Of a DNA stretch of 64,000 bases, positions 37,045 to 46,265 are shown one piece after another (position 1 is the first letter of the stretch; each line of letters begins with the position of its first letter). The notes beneath the pieces are model-generated. The model had not been told where the DNA came from. It searched no databases and worked only from the letters and a program-made list of their open reading frames with translations. Both the position numbers and the translations under genes were made by a program. Origin of the DNA: Aequorivita xiaoshiensis (GTDB lineage Bacteria > Bacteroidota > Bacteroidia > Flavobacteriales > Flavobacteriaceae); the NCBI RefSeq assembly GCF_022008395.1, contig NZ_JAIRBB010000001.1, forward strand, positions 124,001 through 188,000. Direction: 5' to 3'.

Positions 37045-37758
37045 CTACATTTTCAGGTAAAATTCATTAACTAAGCTAATGTATTCTTCAGTATACTTGT
37101 GTCGTGAAGTTTCTATGGTAAGATTTTCAATTTTCGGTGTCGATTTTTCAAAAGAAAACGCTATCAAACTCCTTTTTTCTTGAGAAGTTTCATTTCCCTT
37201 TACTCGACAAATTCGCTTTGCGAAAAGATTCTCTTGTTCTGCTAGCTTTAAAAAACCTTCTTCCTCTTTTCGAGGAATAACAACAGCAAAAATTCCTTCT
37301 TCTGAAAGTAATTGTGAAGCACTAAAAATTAGTTCATCAAATGGAAGTGAATCGTTGAATCGTGCAAGGTCACGCGATTCGTCGGATGTTTTATAGTCTT
37401 CAGAATAAAATGGCGGGTTGGAAACAATAAGATCGTATTTATCTTCTATTTCCTCTATAAACTCTCCTAAGGAAGCGTGGTAGCAAAATAGTCTATCGCC
37501 CCAAGGTGAATTTTCAAAATTATCAACGCATTGTTCGTAGGCGTTGTCATCTACTTCTAGAGCATCAATCATTTCGGCATCAGAACGCTGGGCAAGCTGC
37601 AAAGCTATAACTCCTGTACCTGCACCAATATCTAAAATTGAAAATGGATTGTTTTCAATTGAAACCCAAGCTCCAAGCAAAACTCCGTCTGTACCTATTT
37701 GCATGGCACATCGATCTTGCTCTATCGTAAATTGTTTGAATTGAAAAGGCTTGTTCAT
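37045..37758 (-). CDS. trmN6: tRNA1(Val) A37 N6-methyltransferase TrmN6 (YfiC)
   Basis: 237 residues. The SAM-binding ILDIGAGTGVIALQLAQRS and the catalytic N6-adenine motif VSNPPFY are present, with the family start FQFKQFTIEQDRCAMQIGTD. YfiC/TrmN6 methylates A37 of tRNA-Val. It lies 32 bases downstream of rimM on the same strand. Confidence 0.9.
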   Translation of the reverse strand: MNKPFQFKQFTIEQDRCAMQIGTDGVLLGAWVSIENNPFSILDIGAGTGVIALQLAQRSDAEMIDALEVDDNAYEQCVDNFENSPWGDRLFCYHASLGEFIEEIEDKYDLIVSNPPFYSEDYKTSDESRDLARFNDSLPFDELIFSASQLLSEEGIFAVVIPRKEEEGFLKLAEQENLFAKRICRVKGNETSQEKRSLIAFSFEKSTPKIENLTIETSRHKYTEEYISLVNEFYLKM

Positions 37759-37790
37759 TTAATTCTGAATTTTTAATTCTGAATTCAGAA

Positions 37791-38315
37791 TTATAAATAC
37801 ATTTCAATTAGTCCTTCAGGAACATCTAGCAGGATAGTTTTATTTTCTCGATCTACATTTTTTATAAAATGATCGATCATAGGAATTAATATCTCTGTTC
37901 CTTCGCGGTCTATTTCAAATAATGCCTGCGAAGTTGTATCGTTTACTCCAGTAATTTCACCGATTTTCCCAAAAGACTCATCTTCTGCGGTGAAACCTAT
38001 AATCTCGTGGTAGTAGAATTTATTTCCTGTTAACTCTGGTAAAAATTCCAAAGGCAGGTATAGATGAGCACCAATTAAAGCGTTGGCTTCCTCTTCGTTA
38101 GTAACATCTTCAAAACGCACACGCAATAATTCGCTTTTGTGCAGTGAACTTTCTTCAATAAAAAATGGAATCAGGTTTTTGCGTTGTTCCACAAAAACCG
38201 ATTCCATTTCGGTAAAGAGTTCAGGTTCGTCCGTATCTAATTTTACGAGTAACTCACCCTTAAAGCTGTATTTCTTAACGATTTTGCCCAAGTAGAAGCA
38301 ATCCTCCTTTTGCAT
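37791..38315 (-). CDS. rimM: RimM, 16S rRNA processing/30S assembly factor
   Basis: 174 residues. The N-terminal RimM barrel (YLGKIVKKYSFKGELLVKL) is followed by the PRC-barrel half (YYHEIIGFTAEDESFGKIGE ... LLDVPEGLIEMYL). RimM binds ribosomal protein S19 during 30S maturation. It directly follows rpsP (11-base gap), the usual order. Confidence 0.94.
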   Translation of the reverse strand: MQKEDCFYLGKIVKKYSFKGELLVKLDTDEPELFTEMESVFVEQRKNLIPFFIEESSLHKSELLRVRFEDVTNEEEANALIGAHLYLPLEFLPELTGNKFYYHEIIGFTAEDESFGKIGEITGVNDTTSQALFEIDREGTEILIPMIDHFIKNVDRENKTILLDVPEGLIEMYL

Positions 38316-38326
38316 CGTTATAAAAA

Positions 38327-38854
38327 TTAAGCTTCTTTGTTGTCTTCTGTTTCAGTTTCAGCAGTTGCTTCAGCCTCTTCAGTAGCCTCTTCTTCAGGAG
38401 CAGCAGCAGCGGCAGCTTCAGCAGCACGCTTATCACTAACAGCCTTTTCAGCAGCAAGTTTTTCAGCTTTCGCTTTTTCTTGAGCTTCAGTAAGAGTTGC
38501 TTTTTTCTTGTCGATAGACTCTCTTTTAGATTCCAACCACTCGTTGAATTTAGCTTCAGCTTGCTCTTCAGTTAAAGCACCTTTACGAACACCACCAGCA
38601 AGGTGATTTTTCATTAAAGCCCCTTTGTAAGAAAGAATAGCACGAGCCGTATCTGTAGGTTGAGCTCCGTTTTGAAGCCATTTTACAGCTAGGTCCACAT
38701 TAAGGTCAATCTGTGCTGGGTTGGTTGTTGGATTGTAAGAACCTATTTTTTCTAGGTATTTACCATCTCTTTTGCTACGGCTGTCTGCCGCAATAATCCA
38801 GAAATAAGGTTTCCCTTTCTTTCCGCGTCTTTGTAGTCTTATTTTTACTGACAT
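38327..38854 (-). CDS. rpsP: 30S ribosomal protein S16 with acidic Ala/Glu-rich tail
   Basis: 175 residues. The S16 core (MSVKIRLQRRGKKGKPYFWI ... GSYNPTTNPAQI) covers about 80-90 residues; the rest is a long charged helix and a low-complexity tail of Ala and Glu (about 120-175). Extended tails are usual in Bacteroidetes S16. It starts the rpsP-rimM-trmN6 leftward operon. Confidence 0.96.
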   Translation of the reverse strand: MSVKIRLQRRGKKGKPYFWIIAADSRSKRDGKYLEKIGSYNPTTNPAQIDLNVDLAVKWLQNGAQPTDTARAILSYKGALMKNHLAGGVRKGALTEEQAEAKFNEWLESKRESIDKKKATLTEAQEKAKAEKLAAEKAVSDKRAAEAAAAAAPEEEATEEAEATAETETEDNKEA

Positions 38855-38872
38855 TTTAAAAAATTATTTTTT

Positions 38873-38887
38873 GGGGTTCACGACCCC
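38873..38887 (-). promoter_or_regulatory. Small hairpin in the rpsP leader
   Basis: GGGGT (38873-38877) pairs with ACCCC (38883-38887) in the 5' leader of rpsP, about 20 bases before the start codon. It could be part of an autoregulatory site, but nothing beyond the hairpin is seen. Confidence 0.35.
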
Positions 38888-38905
38888 GGTTATAATTAAG
38901 GACGG

Positions 38906-38913
38906 CAAAGATA
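38906..38913 (-). promoter_or_regulatory. -7 promoter box of the rpsP operon
   Basis: Read leftward, TATCTTTG matches TAnnTTTG and lies 52 bases before the rpsP start codon, upstream of the leader hairpin. Confidence 0.6.
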
Positions 38914-38992
38914 ATATATTTTCTTTTTGAAATTCAATCAATTAAAGTTTTTCTTTTACATTTGTCTAATTCACTTCATAATAACATCACCA

Positions 38993-39790
38993 ATGAAAAA
39001 AATCCTACTTGTCTTACTTTCAGCTTTCTTTATAATTTCTTGTGAAGATACTAAGGTAACAGATTCTGCTTTGCAAGCCAATATTGATAATAATTTTTAC
39101 ATGGCTGCAGATGCTCGCGCTTCAGTAAACGACGATGGCACATTAACCATTTTGGGGTCTTCTCAAAATGAAGGTATGACGATTAAACTATCAAGTTTAG
39201 CAGAAAACAGCTATACAATTGGTGAAGGTTCTTCCAACTTTGCTATGTATGAAGGTCCAGGTGGAAGTGTTTACACTACCTTGCCAGATGGTGAGGGAAT
39301 GGTAACTATATCTGAGGTAAATGAAGTAAACAAAACTATTTCGGGTACATTTCACTTTAACGCTATTCTCCCAGGCATAGATACAATTTACGTTTCTAAC
39401 GGCACATTGTTCGATATACCTTACAACAACAGCACCGAACTTGATCCCGTTAACGCAGGAACCTTTTCCGCTAAGATTAATGATAATGAATTCCTTCCAT
39501 TTATAGTTTCGGCTAGAAAAACTACTCATAGAATATCAATTTCAGCAAACAACGTGAATTCAAAAATCACTTTAAACTTTAAACCAGACGTATCAACTGG
39601 AAATTACGCCTTACCTAATGCCACCGTACAAGCAATTTATACAAATGCCGATGGCTCTAAGACTACCAGAGAAGGGGTAGTAAGCTTAAGCGAACATAAT
39701 ACTTCAGAAAAAACCATGAAGGGCACGTTTAGTTTTAATACAGACAACACACTTATTACAGAGGGAAAATTTAACATTACATACAAATAA
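38993..39790 (+). CDS. Lipoprotein of the DUF6252 type
   Basis: 265 residues from the ATG at 38993, giving a clean lipoprotein signal (MKKILLVLLSAFFIISC, Cys17); the TTG 66 bases upstream would hide it. The mature part has two similar beta-rich halves with the phrases KTISGTFHFNA and KTMKGTFSFNT, typical of a Flavobacteria family with no known function. It is transcribed away from rpsP. Confidence 0.75.
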   Translation: MKKILLVLLSAFFIISCEDTKVTDSALQANIDNNFYMAADARASVNDDGTLTILGSSQNEGMTIKLSSLAENSYTIGEGSSNFAMYEGPGGSVYTTLPDGEGMVTISEVNEVNKTISGTFHFNAILPGIDTIYVSNGTLFDIPYNNSTELDPVNAGTFSAKINDNEFLPFIVSARKTTHRISISANNVNSKITLNFKPDVSTGNYALPNATVQAIYTNADGSKTTREGVVSLSEHNTSEKTMKGTFSFNTDNTLITEGKFNITYK

Positions 39791-39879
39791 ACCCCTGAAA
39801 GACTCTTATTTCGTTAAACCTTCTTAAATGATACTAAGCTTAGGTTAAAAATTCTTTTATCACCTTTATTCATAGTATA

Positions 39880-39895
39880 TTGGGGTATATCCCAA
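39880..39895. promoter_or_regulatory. Palindrome upstream of the four-helix-bundle gene
   Basis: TTGGG and CCCAA flank GTATAT; this lies 64 bases before the start codon and could be an operator. No regulator is encoded next to it. Confidence 0.3.
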
Positions 39896-39958
39896 TGAAG
39901 TTGAGCAGTTGTCTTTATTAGGAATTCAGAAATAAAACGACTGTATAATTTAAAATGA

Positions 39959-40414
39959 ATGATGATGAAGTTTACTGAAAAGATGTCGAATAAATTAAAT
40001 GAATTGTTAGAGAAGAACTATGATGCCGAAAAGGGTTATAAAAAAGCTGCAGAAAAAGTGGACAACACAAAACTGAAGCAATTCTTTAACGAACAAGCTC
40101 AAAAACGTTATAATTTTGGTCACGAATTAAAGAGCGAAATTAAAAACTACGGTGAAACTCCTGAAAAAAGTGGAAGTACAACCGGAGCATTACACAGAAC
40201 CTGGATGGATATTGAAACTGCCTTTTCTTCAAATAACGAGAAAACAATTTTAGGCGAAGTTCAAAAAGGTGAAAAAGCTGCCATTGAAGAGTACAACGAA
40301 GTAATTAAAGACACTACGTTACCACCTACAACGCAGAAAATTTTGACCAACCAGCGTGACACCATCGATACTGCATGGCAAAATGCTAAGAATTTTGAAT
40401 CTATTATTGCTTAA
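39959..40414 (+). CDS. PA2169/DUF2383-type four-helix-bundle protein
   Basis: 151 residues, nearly all helical: NKLNELLEKNYDAEKGYKKA, a FFNEQAQKRYNFGHELKSEI helix, and the C-terminal AAIEEYNEVIKDTTLPPTT. These ferritin-like bundles are commonly stress-induced in Bacteroidetes and lack a demonstrated metal site. It stands alone between a palindrome and a strong terminator. Confidence 0.85.
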   Translation: MMMKFTEKMSNKLNELLEKNYDAEKGYKKAAEKVDNTKLKQFFNEQAQKRYNFGHELKSEIKNYGETPEKSGSTTGALHRTWMDIETAFSSNNEKTILGEVQKGEKAAIEEYNEVIKDTTLPPTTQKILTNQRDTIDTAWQNAKNFESIIA

Positions 40415-40436
40415 TAATATTTTTGAAAAAGAAAGA

Positions 40437-40478
40437 TTGAAACCGTTCGAGGAAATTTCCTCGAACGGTTTTCTTTTG
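40437..40478 (+). terminator. Intrinsic terminator of the four-helix-bundle gene
   Basis: Perfect arms AACCGTTCGAGGA and TCCTCGAACGGTT around AATT, followed by a T-rich tract. Confidence 0.88.
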
Positions 40479-40547
40479 TGAACAATTCGTTAGACTTTTA
40501 TTTCACTATAGCGGTTGATTTTTCTATTTTTACTTTTTTGAATTCCA

Positions 40548-40566
40548 TCCTTCGACTTCGCATAAG
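40548..40566. repeat. Copy of the dispersed CTTCGACTTCGC repeat
   Basis: CCTTCGACTTCGCATAAGG is similar to the copies at 48170-48186 and to the last codons of the aminotransferase fusion (13078-13093). Confidence 0.45.
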
Positions 40567-40614
40567 GCAATACATTCAAAATTTAATTTCGTCAATCTAA
40601 AACACTCAATTTCA

Positions 40615-43600
40615 ATGTATTTAATATTCGATACAGAAACCACTGGCTTACCTAAACGCTTTAATGCTCCAATAAGCGACACCGATAATTGGCCACGTTG
40701 TATACAGATTGCATGGCAGCTGCACGATGCCATGGGAAATGTAATTGAGCACCAAGATTTTTTGGTGAAACCTGAGGGTTTCAACATTCCATTCGACGCA
40801 GAAAAAATTCACGGAATTTCTACCGAATTAGCGGAAGCCGAAGGTGTAGCTTTAGAGGAAGTAGCTGAGAAATTCAACATTGCACTTTCAAAAACAAAAT
40901 TTGTCGTTGGTCAGAATGTTGGGTTTGATGTAAATATTATGGGAGCGGAATTTTACCGCTTGGGGATTGACACCGCATTGACCACCCTCCCAGTTTTAGA
41001 TACTTGTACCGAAACTACAGCTCAACTTTGTCAGATTCCTGGTGGACGTGGTGGAAAGTTTAAACTACCTACATTAACAGAGCTTCACGAGTTTTTATTT
41101 AACACACCTTTTTCTGAAGCGCACAACGCAACTGCCGATGTGGAGGCAACAACACGTTGCTTTTTCGAATTGGTGCGTCGACAAGTTTTTACAGCTGAAG
41201 AACTTGATGTTCAACCAGATTATTTTGAGAAATTTTCAAAAGAAAACCCTCAAACAATCGAGCTTATAGGATTAAAACATATTAATCTTCAAAAAGCTTC
41301 ACAAAAAATTCGGGAGCAAATACAAGCTTTATCAGAAACTGAAGAAATTTCTTCAGAAGAAATAAAAGAAAACATTGCCACTTTAGAAGATGTACCATTT
41401 GTGCATCTTCATAACCATTCACAATTTTCAATTCTTCAATCTACTTCTAGCACACAAGATTTAGTGAATGCCGCAGTAGAAAATAACATGCCTGCAGTAG
41501 CCCTTACAGACACGGGGAATATGATGGGAGCGTTTCATTTTGTGCAATCGGTTAACAATTACAACAAAAACCTAACAGAAGAAAATAAACACAAGGCATT
41601 AAAAGGAATTGTGGGCTGCGAATTCTTTGTTTGTGAAGATCACTTAAACAAATCGCATAAAGACAATGGCTATCAAATTGTAATGCTTGCAAAAAACAAA
41701 ACAGGCTATCACAATTTAGCAAAAATGGCCTCCATAGCCTATACTGAGGGATTTTACTACGTACCGAGAATCGACAAGAAAATTGTTGAAAAATACAAAG
41801 AAGACATTATTGTTTTAACGGGAAGTCTTTACGGGGAAGTCCCTGGTAAGATTTTAAATATTGGAGAAGCTCAATCTGAAGAAGCACTGCTTTGGTGGAA
41901 AGAACAGTTTGGCGAAGATCTTTACGTTGAAATTATGCGTCACGACCAAGAAGATGAAAGACGCGTAAACGATGTTTTGATTGCTATGGCAAGACGAAAC
42001 AATGTGAAAATTGTAGCCTGCAACAACACCTATTATATTAAAAAAGAAGACGCCAACGCACACGATATTTTATTGTGTGTAAAAGATGGTGAAAAACAAG
42101 CTACTCCAATTGGTAGAGGTCGTGGTTATCGTTACGGTTTACCGAATCAAGAATATTACTTCAAAGATTCTGAAGAAATGAAAGCGCTTTTCAAGGATCT
42201 TCCTGAAGCAATTTTAAATATCGAGGAAGTAGTTTCAAAAATTGAACCTTTCTCATTACACCGAGATGTACTTCTTCCTAATTTCGGAATTCCTGATGAA
42301 TTTTTATCTCCTGAAGATGCTGATGGTGGTAAAAGAGGGGAAAATGCATACCTCCGCCACTTAACCTATTTAGGCGCAAAAAGACGTTATCCAGAATTAT
42401 CTGAGGTAACGCTAGAGGAACTGACAGACAAGGAACTTCCTGAGGATGCCTCAGACCGAATAAAAGAAATTAGACAACGTCTAGATTTCGAACTTGAAGT
42501 TATCGCCAATACAGGCTATCCGGGTTACTTCTTGATTGTTCAAGACTTTATTGCTGAGGCCCGAAAAATGGGGGTTTCGGTTGGTCCAGGCCGTGGTTCG
42601 GCTGCAGGTAGTGCAGTTGCCTATTGCTTAGGAATTACAAATATCTGCCCAATAGAATACGATTTACTTTTTGAGCGTTTCTTGAATCCAGATCGTGTAA
42701 GTATGCCCGATATCGATATTGACTTTGATGATGAAGGCCGAAGCAAGGTTATGGATTACGTAATTAATAAATACGGAAGTAACCAAGTAGCTCAAATTAT
42801 CACCTATGGTACAATGGCGGCAAAATCATCCATCCGCGATACCGCGCGAGTGCTTGATTTACCATTAAATGATGCTGATAGGATTTCAAAACTTATCCCT
42901 AATATGACTAAGCTGAACAAAATTTTCGGCTTAAGTCCTGTAGAGTTAAAAGCTCGCTTTAGAAGTGACGATCTTCCAAAGGTGAATGAACTTTTAAACC
43001 TTTCCGAAGGAAGTGATTTGGAAGCTCAAACAATAAATCAAGCAAAAATTCTTGAAGGATCTGTTAGAAACACCGGGATTCACGCTTGTGGCGTAATTAT
43101 TACTCCAAGTGATATTACAAACTTCGTCCCCGTTTCCACGGCAAAAGACAGTGATTTATACGTTACCCAATTTGACAACTCCGTAGTAGAAAGCGCTGGA
43201 TTGCTTAAGATGGACTTCTTAGGATTAAAAACACTTACCCTTATAAAAGACACCGTAAAGATTGTCAAGCATAGGCACAATATAGATTTAGACCCTGATA
43301 GTTTTCCTCTCGACGACGAAAAAACCTACGAACTTTTCCAAAGAGGTGAAACCGTAGGGATATTCCAGTATGAATCTGCAGGGATGCAGAAATATATGAA
43401 GGAATTAAAGCCTACAGTTTTTGCAGATTTAATTGCAATGAACGCTTTGTATCGTCCAGGACCTATGGACTACATTCCTAGCTTCATTAAAAGAAAACAC
43501 GGGGAAGAGGAAATTGAATACGATCTACCTGCAATGGAGGAGTATTTAAAGGAAACTTACGGAATTACTGTTTACCAAGAGCAGGTGATGTTGCTGTCCC

Positions 43601-45024
43601 AAAAACTTGCTGGCTTTACAAAAGGTGAAGCCGACGTTTTACGTAAAGCGATGGGTAAAAAGCAGAAAGCAGTACTAGACAAAATGAAGCCGCAGTTTAT
43701 TGCACAAGCTTCTGAAAAAGGTCACGATGCAGAGAAACTTGAAAAAATCTGGAAAGACTGGGAGGCCTTTGCGAGTTATGCGTTTAACAAATCGCACTCT
43801 ACTTGCTATGCTTGGATTGCTTACCAAACGGCATACTTAAAAGCCCACTACCCTGCTGAATATATGGCAGCCGTGCTTTCAAACAACATGAACGACATAA
43901 AGCAAGTCACCTTCTTTATGGACGAATGCAAGCGAATGGGTATGAAAGTATTGGGGCCAGATGTAAACGAATCTTTTCACAAATTTACGGTAAACGATCA
44001 AGGCGCTATCCGTTTTGGGATGGGTGCCATTAAAGGTGTTGGGGGAAGTGCAGTAGCTACAATTGTAGAAAACAGGAAAGACGGTAAATACAAATCTGTT
44101 TTCGACTTGGCGAAGCGCATAGATCTTCGCGCTGCAAATAAAAAAGCTTTTGAAAACTTAGCCCTAGCGGGTGGTTTTGACAGTTTTGATACACATCGAG
44201 CTCAATATTTACACGATTCGGGTGACGGAACAATGTTTATTGAGAAAGTATTGCGATATGCCGCTAAATACCAGGAAACACAGAACTCATCGCAAGTAAG
44301 CTTGTTTGGAGATGCAAGTGAAGTTCAAATTCCAGAGCCCGAAGTACCACCTTGTGAAGAATGGGGTACTATGAAAAAATTAAAACAAGAACGCGAAGTA
44401 GTTGGTGTATATATTTCTGGTCATCCATTAGACGATTTCAAAATAGAAATGAACAGTTTTACCAATTGCAAAGTATCGGATTTCAATAATCTCGACAATT
44501 TCTTAAATAAAGAAATGACTTTTGGCGGTGTGGTTAGCGATGTGCAACACAGAGAATCAAAGGCCGGGAAAGGATGGGCTATTTTTACTGTTGAAGATTA
44601 TGACGACAGTTACGAATTCAAGATTTTTGGAGAAGATTACTTAAAGTGGCGTCACTTTTTGGTTCCCAATAGCTTTATTTATGGACGCGTTTTTGTAAAA
44701 GAAGGTTGGACCAACCGCGAAACAGGCAAAAAAGGAGAGCCTCGTCTTCAGTACAATAGTTTTCAACTGTTACACGATATAATGGAAACACAAGGTAAAA
44801 AACTAACCCTTACCCTTCCATTAACCGATGTTAAAGATGGCCGCATTGATAAACTTAAAGATTTAGTAAAAACCCATAAGGGCGAGAAGCAGTTGTATTT
44901 TGTGGTTTTTGAAAAAGACGAGAAGATTCTTCTTGAAATGCCAAGTAGAACACATAAAATCAACATCTCTAAAGAGTTGTTAGACGAACTTGACAGAGAG
45001 CAAGTTCATTATAAGCTCAATTAG
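40615..45024 (+). CDS. dnaE: DNA polymerase III alpha subunit with N-terminal DnaQ-type exonuclease
   Basis: 1469 residues. Residues 1-190 are a DEDDh exonuclease (IFDTETTGLP ... HNATADVEATTRCFFEL). Residues about 260-470 are the PHP domain (VHLHNHSQFSILQS). The polymerase core has GPGRGSAAGSAVAYCLG and the catalytic aspartates in MPDIDIDFDD (Asp699, Asp701), with GVIITPSD and YRPGPMDYIP; an OB fold and C-terminal domain follow. The chain carries its own proofreading exonuclease, in place of a separate epsilon subunit, as is common in Bacteroidetes. It is the main replicative polymerase. Confidence 0.96.
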   Translation: MYLIFDTETTGLPKRFNAPISDTDNWPRCIQIAWQLHDAMGNVIEHQDFLVKPEGFNIPFDAEKIHGISTELAEAEGVALEEVAEKFNIALSKTKFVVGQNVGFDVNIMGAEFYRLGIDTALTTLPVLDTCTETTAQLCQIPGGRGGKFKLPTLTELHEFLFNTPFSEAHNATADVEATTRCFFELVRRQVFTAEELDVQPDYFEKFSKENPQTIELIGLKHINLQKASQKIREQIQALSETEEISSEEIKENIATLEDVPFVHLHNHSQFSILQSTSSTQDLVNAAVENNMPAVALTDTGNMMGAFHFVQSVNNYNKNLTEENKHKALKGIVGCEFFVCEDHLNKSHKDNGYQIVMLAKNKTGYHNLAKMASIAYTEGFYYVPRIDKKIVEKYKEDIIVLTGSLYGEVPGKILNIGEAQSEEALLWWKEQFGEDLYVEIMRHDQEDERRVNDVLIAMARRNNVKIVACNNTYYIKKEDANAHDILLCVKDGEKQATPIGRGRGYRYGLPNQEYYFKDSEEMKALFKDLPEAILNIEEVVSKIEPFSLHRDVLLPNFGIPDEFLSPEDADGGKRGENAYLRHLTYLGAKRRYPELSEVTLEELTDKELPEDASDRIKEIRQRLDFELEVIANTGYPGYFLIVQDFIAEARKMGVSVGPGRGSAAGSAVAYCLGITNICPIEYDLLFERFLNPDRVSMPDIDIDFDDEGRSKVMDYVINKYGSNQVAQIITYGTMAAKSSIRDTARVLDLPLNDADRISKLIPNMTKLNKIFGLSPVELKARFRSDDLPKVNELLNLSEGSDLEAQTINQAKILEGSVRNTGIHACGVIITPSDITNFVPVSTAKDSDLYVTQFDNSVVESAGLLKMDFLGLKTLTLIKDTVKIVKHRHNIDLDPDSFPLDDEKTYELFQRGETVGIFQYESAGMQKYMKELKPTVFADLIAMNALYRPGPMDYIPSFIKRKHGEEEIEYDLPAMEEYLKETYGITVYQEQVMLLSQKLAGFTKGEADVLRKAMGKKQKAVLDKMKPQFIAQASEKGHDAEKLEKIWKDWEAFASYAFNKSHSTCYAWIAYQTAYLKAHYPAEYMAAVLSNNMNDIKQVTFFMDECKRMGMKVLGPDVNESFHKFTVNDQGAIRFGMGAIKGVGGSAVATIVENRKDGKYKSVFDLAKRIDLRAANKKAFENLALAGGFDSFDTHRAQYLHDSGDGTMFIEKVLRYAAKYQETQNSSQVSLFGDASEVQIPEPEVPPCEEWGTMKKLKQEREVVGVYISGHPLDDFKIEMNSFTNCKVSDFNNLDNFLNKEMTFGGVVSDVQHRESKAGKGWAIFTVEDYDDSYEFKIFGEDYLKWRHFLVPNSFIYGRVFVKEGWTNRETGKKGEPRLQYNSFQLLHDIMETQGKKLTLTLPLTDVKDGRIDKLKDLVKTHKGEKQLYFVVFEKDEKILLEMPSRTHKINISKELLDELDREQVHYKLN

Positions 45025-45144
45025 AAGAGGAATCTGTTAGGTTTTTCGTAGGCTGACGTCTGAGTACAAAACAACAATAGAAATAAACAATACTTGCATT
45101 TCCTAAACATATATTAAGAAGTGTTTTATAGCGAAAAAAATAAC

Positions 45145-45152
45145 TATTTTTG
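45145..45152 (+). promoter_or_regulatory. -7 promoter box of trxA
   Basis: TATTTTTG matches TAnnTTTG, 22 bases before the start codon. The -33 is unclear. Confidence 0.5.
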
Positions 45153-45174
45153 AAATTCATTAAAAATTAAGATT

Positions 45175-45492
45175 ATGGCATTAGAAATAACAGACGCAAC
45201 ATTCGAAGAAACAGTTTTAAAAAGCGATAAGCCTGTATTGGTTGACTTTTGGGCAGCCTGGTGTGGACCTTGCCGAATGGTAGGACCAATCATTGAGGAA
45301 ATAAGCAAAGAATATGACGGGAAAGCTGTTGTAGGAAAAGTTGACGTAGATGCAAACCAAGAGTTTGCTGCAAAATACGGTGTAAGAAACATTCCAACCG
45401 TTTTGGTATTCCAAAATGGTGAAGTAGTAGGACGTCAAGTAGGCGTTGCTCCTAAAAATGTTTATGCAGAAGCGATTGATTCACTTTTGTAA
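45175..45492 (+). CDS. trxA: Thioredoxin
   Basis: 105 residues with the active site WCGPCR (Cys30, Cys33), the buried Asp in LVDFWAAW, and the cis-proline NIPTVLVF. A general cytoplasmic disulfide reductant. It is a single-gene unit with its own promoter and terminator. Confidence 0.96.
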   Translation: MALEITDATFEETVLKSDKPVLVDFWAAWCGPCRMVGPIIEEISKEYDGKAVVGKVDVDANQEFAAKYGVRNIPTVLVFQNGEVVGRQVGVAPKNVYAEAIDSLL

Positions 45493-45516
45493 TCATTAAG
45501 CAAAAAAATAAATCAC

Positions 45517-45550
45517 TAAAAGGCTTGGCATATCGCTAAGCCTTTTTTTA
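45517..45550 (+). terminator. Intrinsic terminator of trxA
   Basis: AAAGGCTT and AAGCCTTT arms around a ten-base loop, followed by seven T. Confidence 0.85.
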
Positions 45551-45566
45551 TATTAGTAGAATGTCT

Positions 45567-45635
45567 GGTCGAGCGCAGTCGAGACCTCATTAAAGAATAA
45601 CAACTATCAAAAACCTCTCGACTGCGCTCGAGGGG
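45567..45635. repeat. Inverted repeat pair of the TCGACTGCGCTCGA family
   Basis: TCGAGCGCAGTCGAGA (45569-45584) and TCTCGACTGCGCTCGA (45616-45631) are a perfect 16-bp inverted repeat with a 31-base loop. It lies 15 bases before the ClpP-type gene and would form a strong hairpin in its leader. Confidence 0.8.
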
Positions 45636-45649
45636 ACAGAGCAATATAT

Positions 45650-46195
45650 ATGAAAAAAACAGATAAAGTACAGGATAAAATTGAAAACAAACTATTGGAG
45701 GAACGCAAAGTATTCCTTTGGGGAATGGTGGACGACAAAAGTGCCAAACACGTTGTAGATAGGTTATTGTACTTAGACGCCTTAAACCACGACGAAATTA
45801 AGTTTTATATCAATAGCCCAGGAGGCTATGTAACTTCAGGTTTTTCTATCTATGATATGCTGAAGGAAATTAAAAGCCCCGTTTCAACAATTTGTACAGG
45901 ATTAGCAGCTTCAATGGGTAGTATTTTACTATCTGCAGGTGAAAAAGGCAAGCGATTTATTCAGCCACACGCTAGAGTTATGATTCACCAGCCCAGCGGT
46001 GGAGCTCGTGGAGTTGCAAGCGATATTGAAATTACTGCTCAAGAAATTTTAAAAACAAAAGAAATAAGCGCTAGAATTCTAGCAGATAATTGCGGACAAG
46101 ATTTTGAAAAAGTAATGAAAGACTTCAACCGTGATCATTGGATGGACGCTGAAGAATCAGTAACGTACGGGATAGTAGATGGAATTTTAAAATAA
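45650..46195 (+). CDS. ClpP-type serine protease subunit
   Basis: 181 residues with the full ClpP triad: Ser88 (TGLAASMGS), His113 (MIHQPSGG) and Asp162 (FNRDHW). YINSPGGYVTSGFSIYDML is the handle region. It is shorter at the N-terminus than the housekeeping ClpP, which in this phylum is normally next to tig and clpX; none is here. It is probably a second ClpP. The partner ATPase is unknown. Confidence 0.85.
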   Translation: MKKTDKVQDKIENKLLEERKVFLWGMVDDKSAKHVVDRLLYLDALNHDEIKFYINSPGGYVTSGFSIYDMLKEIKSPVSTICTGLAASMGSILLSAGEKGKRFIQPHARVMIHQPSGGARGVASDIEITAQEILKTKEISARILADNCGQDFEKVMKDFNRDHWMDAEESVTYGIVDGILK

Positions 46196-46265
46196 TTCTT
46201 TAAATACATTTTCGGTATAAAACTTGAAAATAGATTGGAAATATAAATCACATAAAAAAACAAAC

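Noticed and set aside
38275-38457. Leu/Lys-rich 60-residue frame
   Set aside because: Frame shadow of the S16 Ala/Glu tail.
39197-39529. Leftward 110-residue frame
   Set aside because: Antisense to the DUF6252 lipoprotein gene; the lipoprotein has a clear signal and domain.
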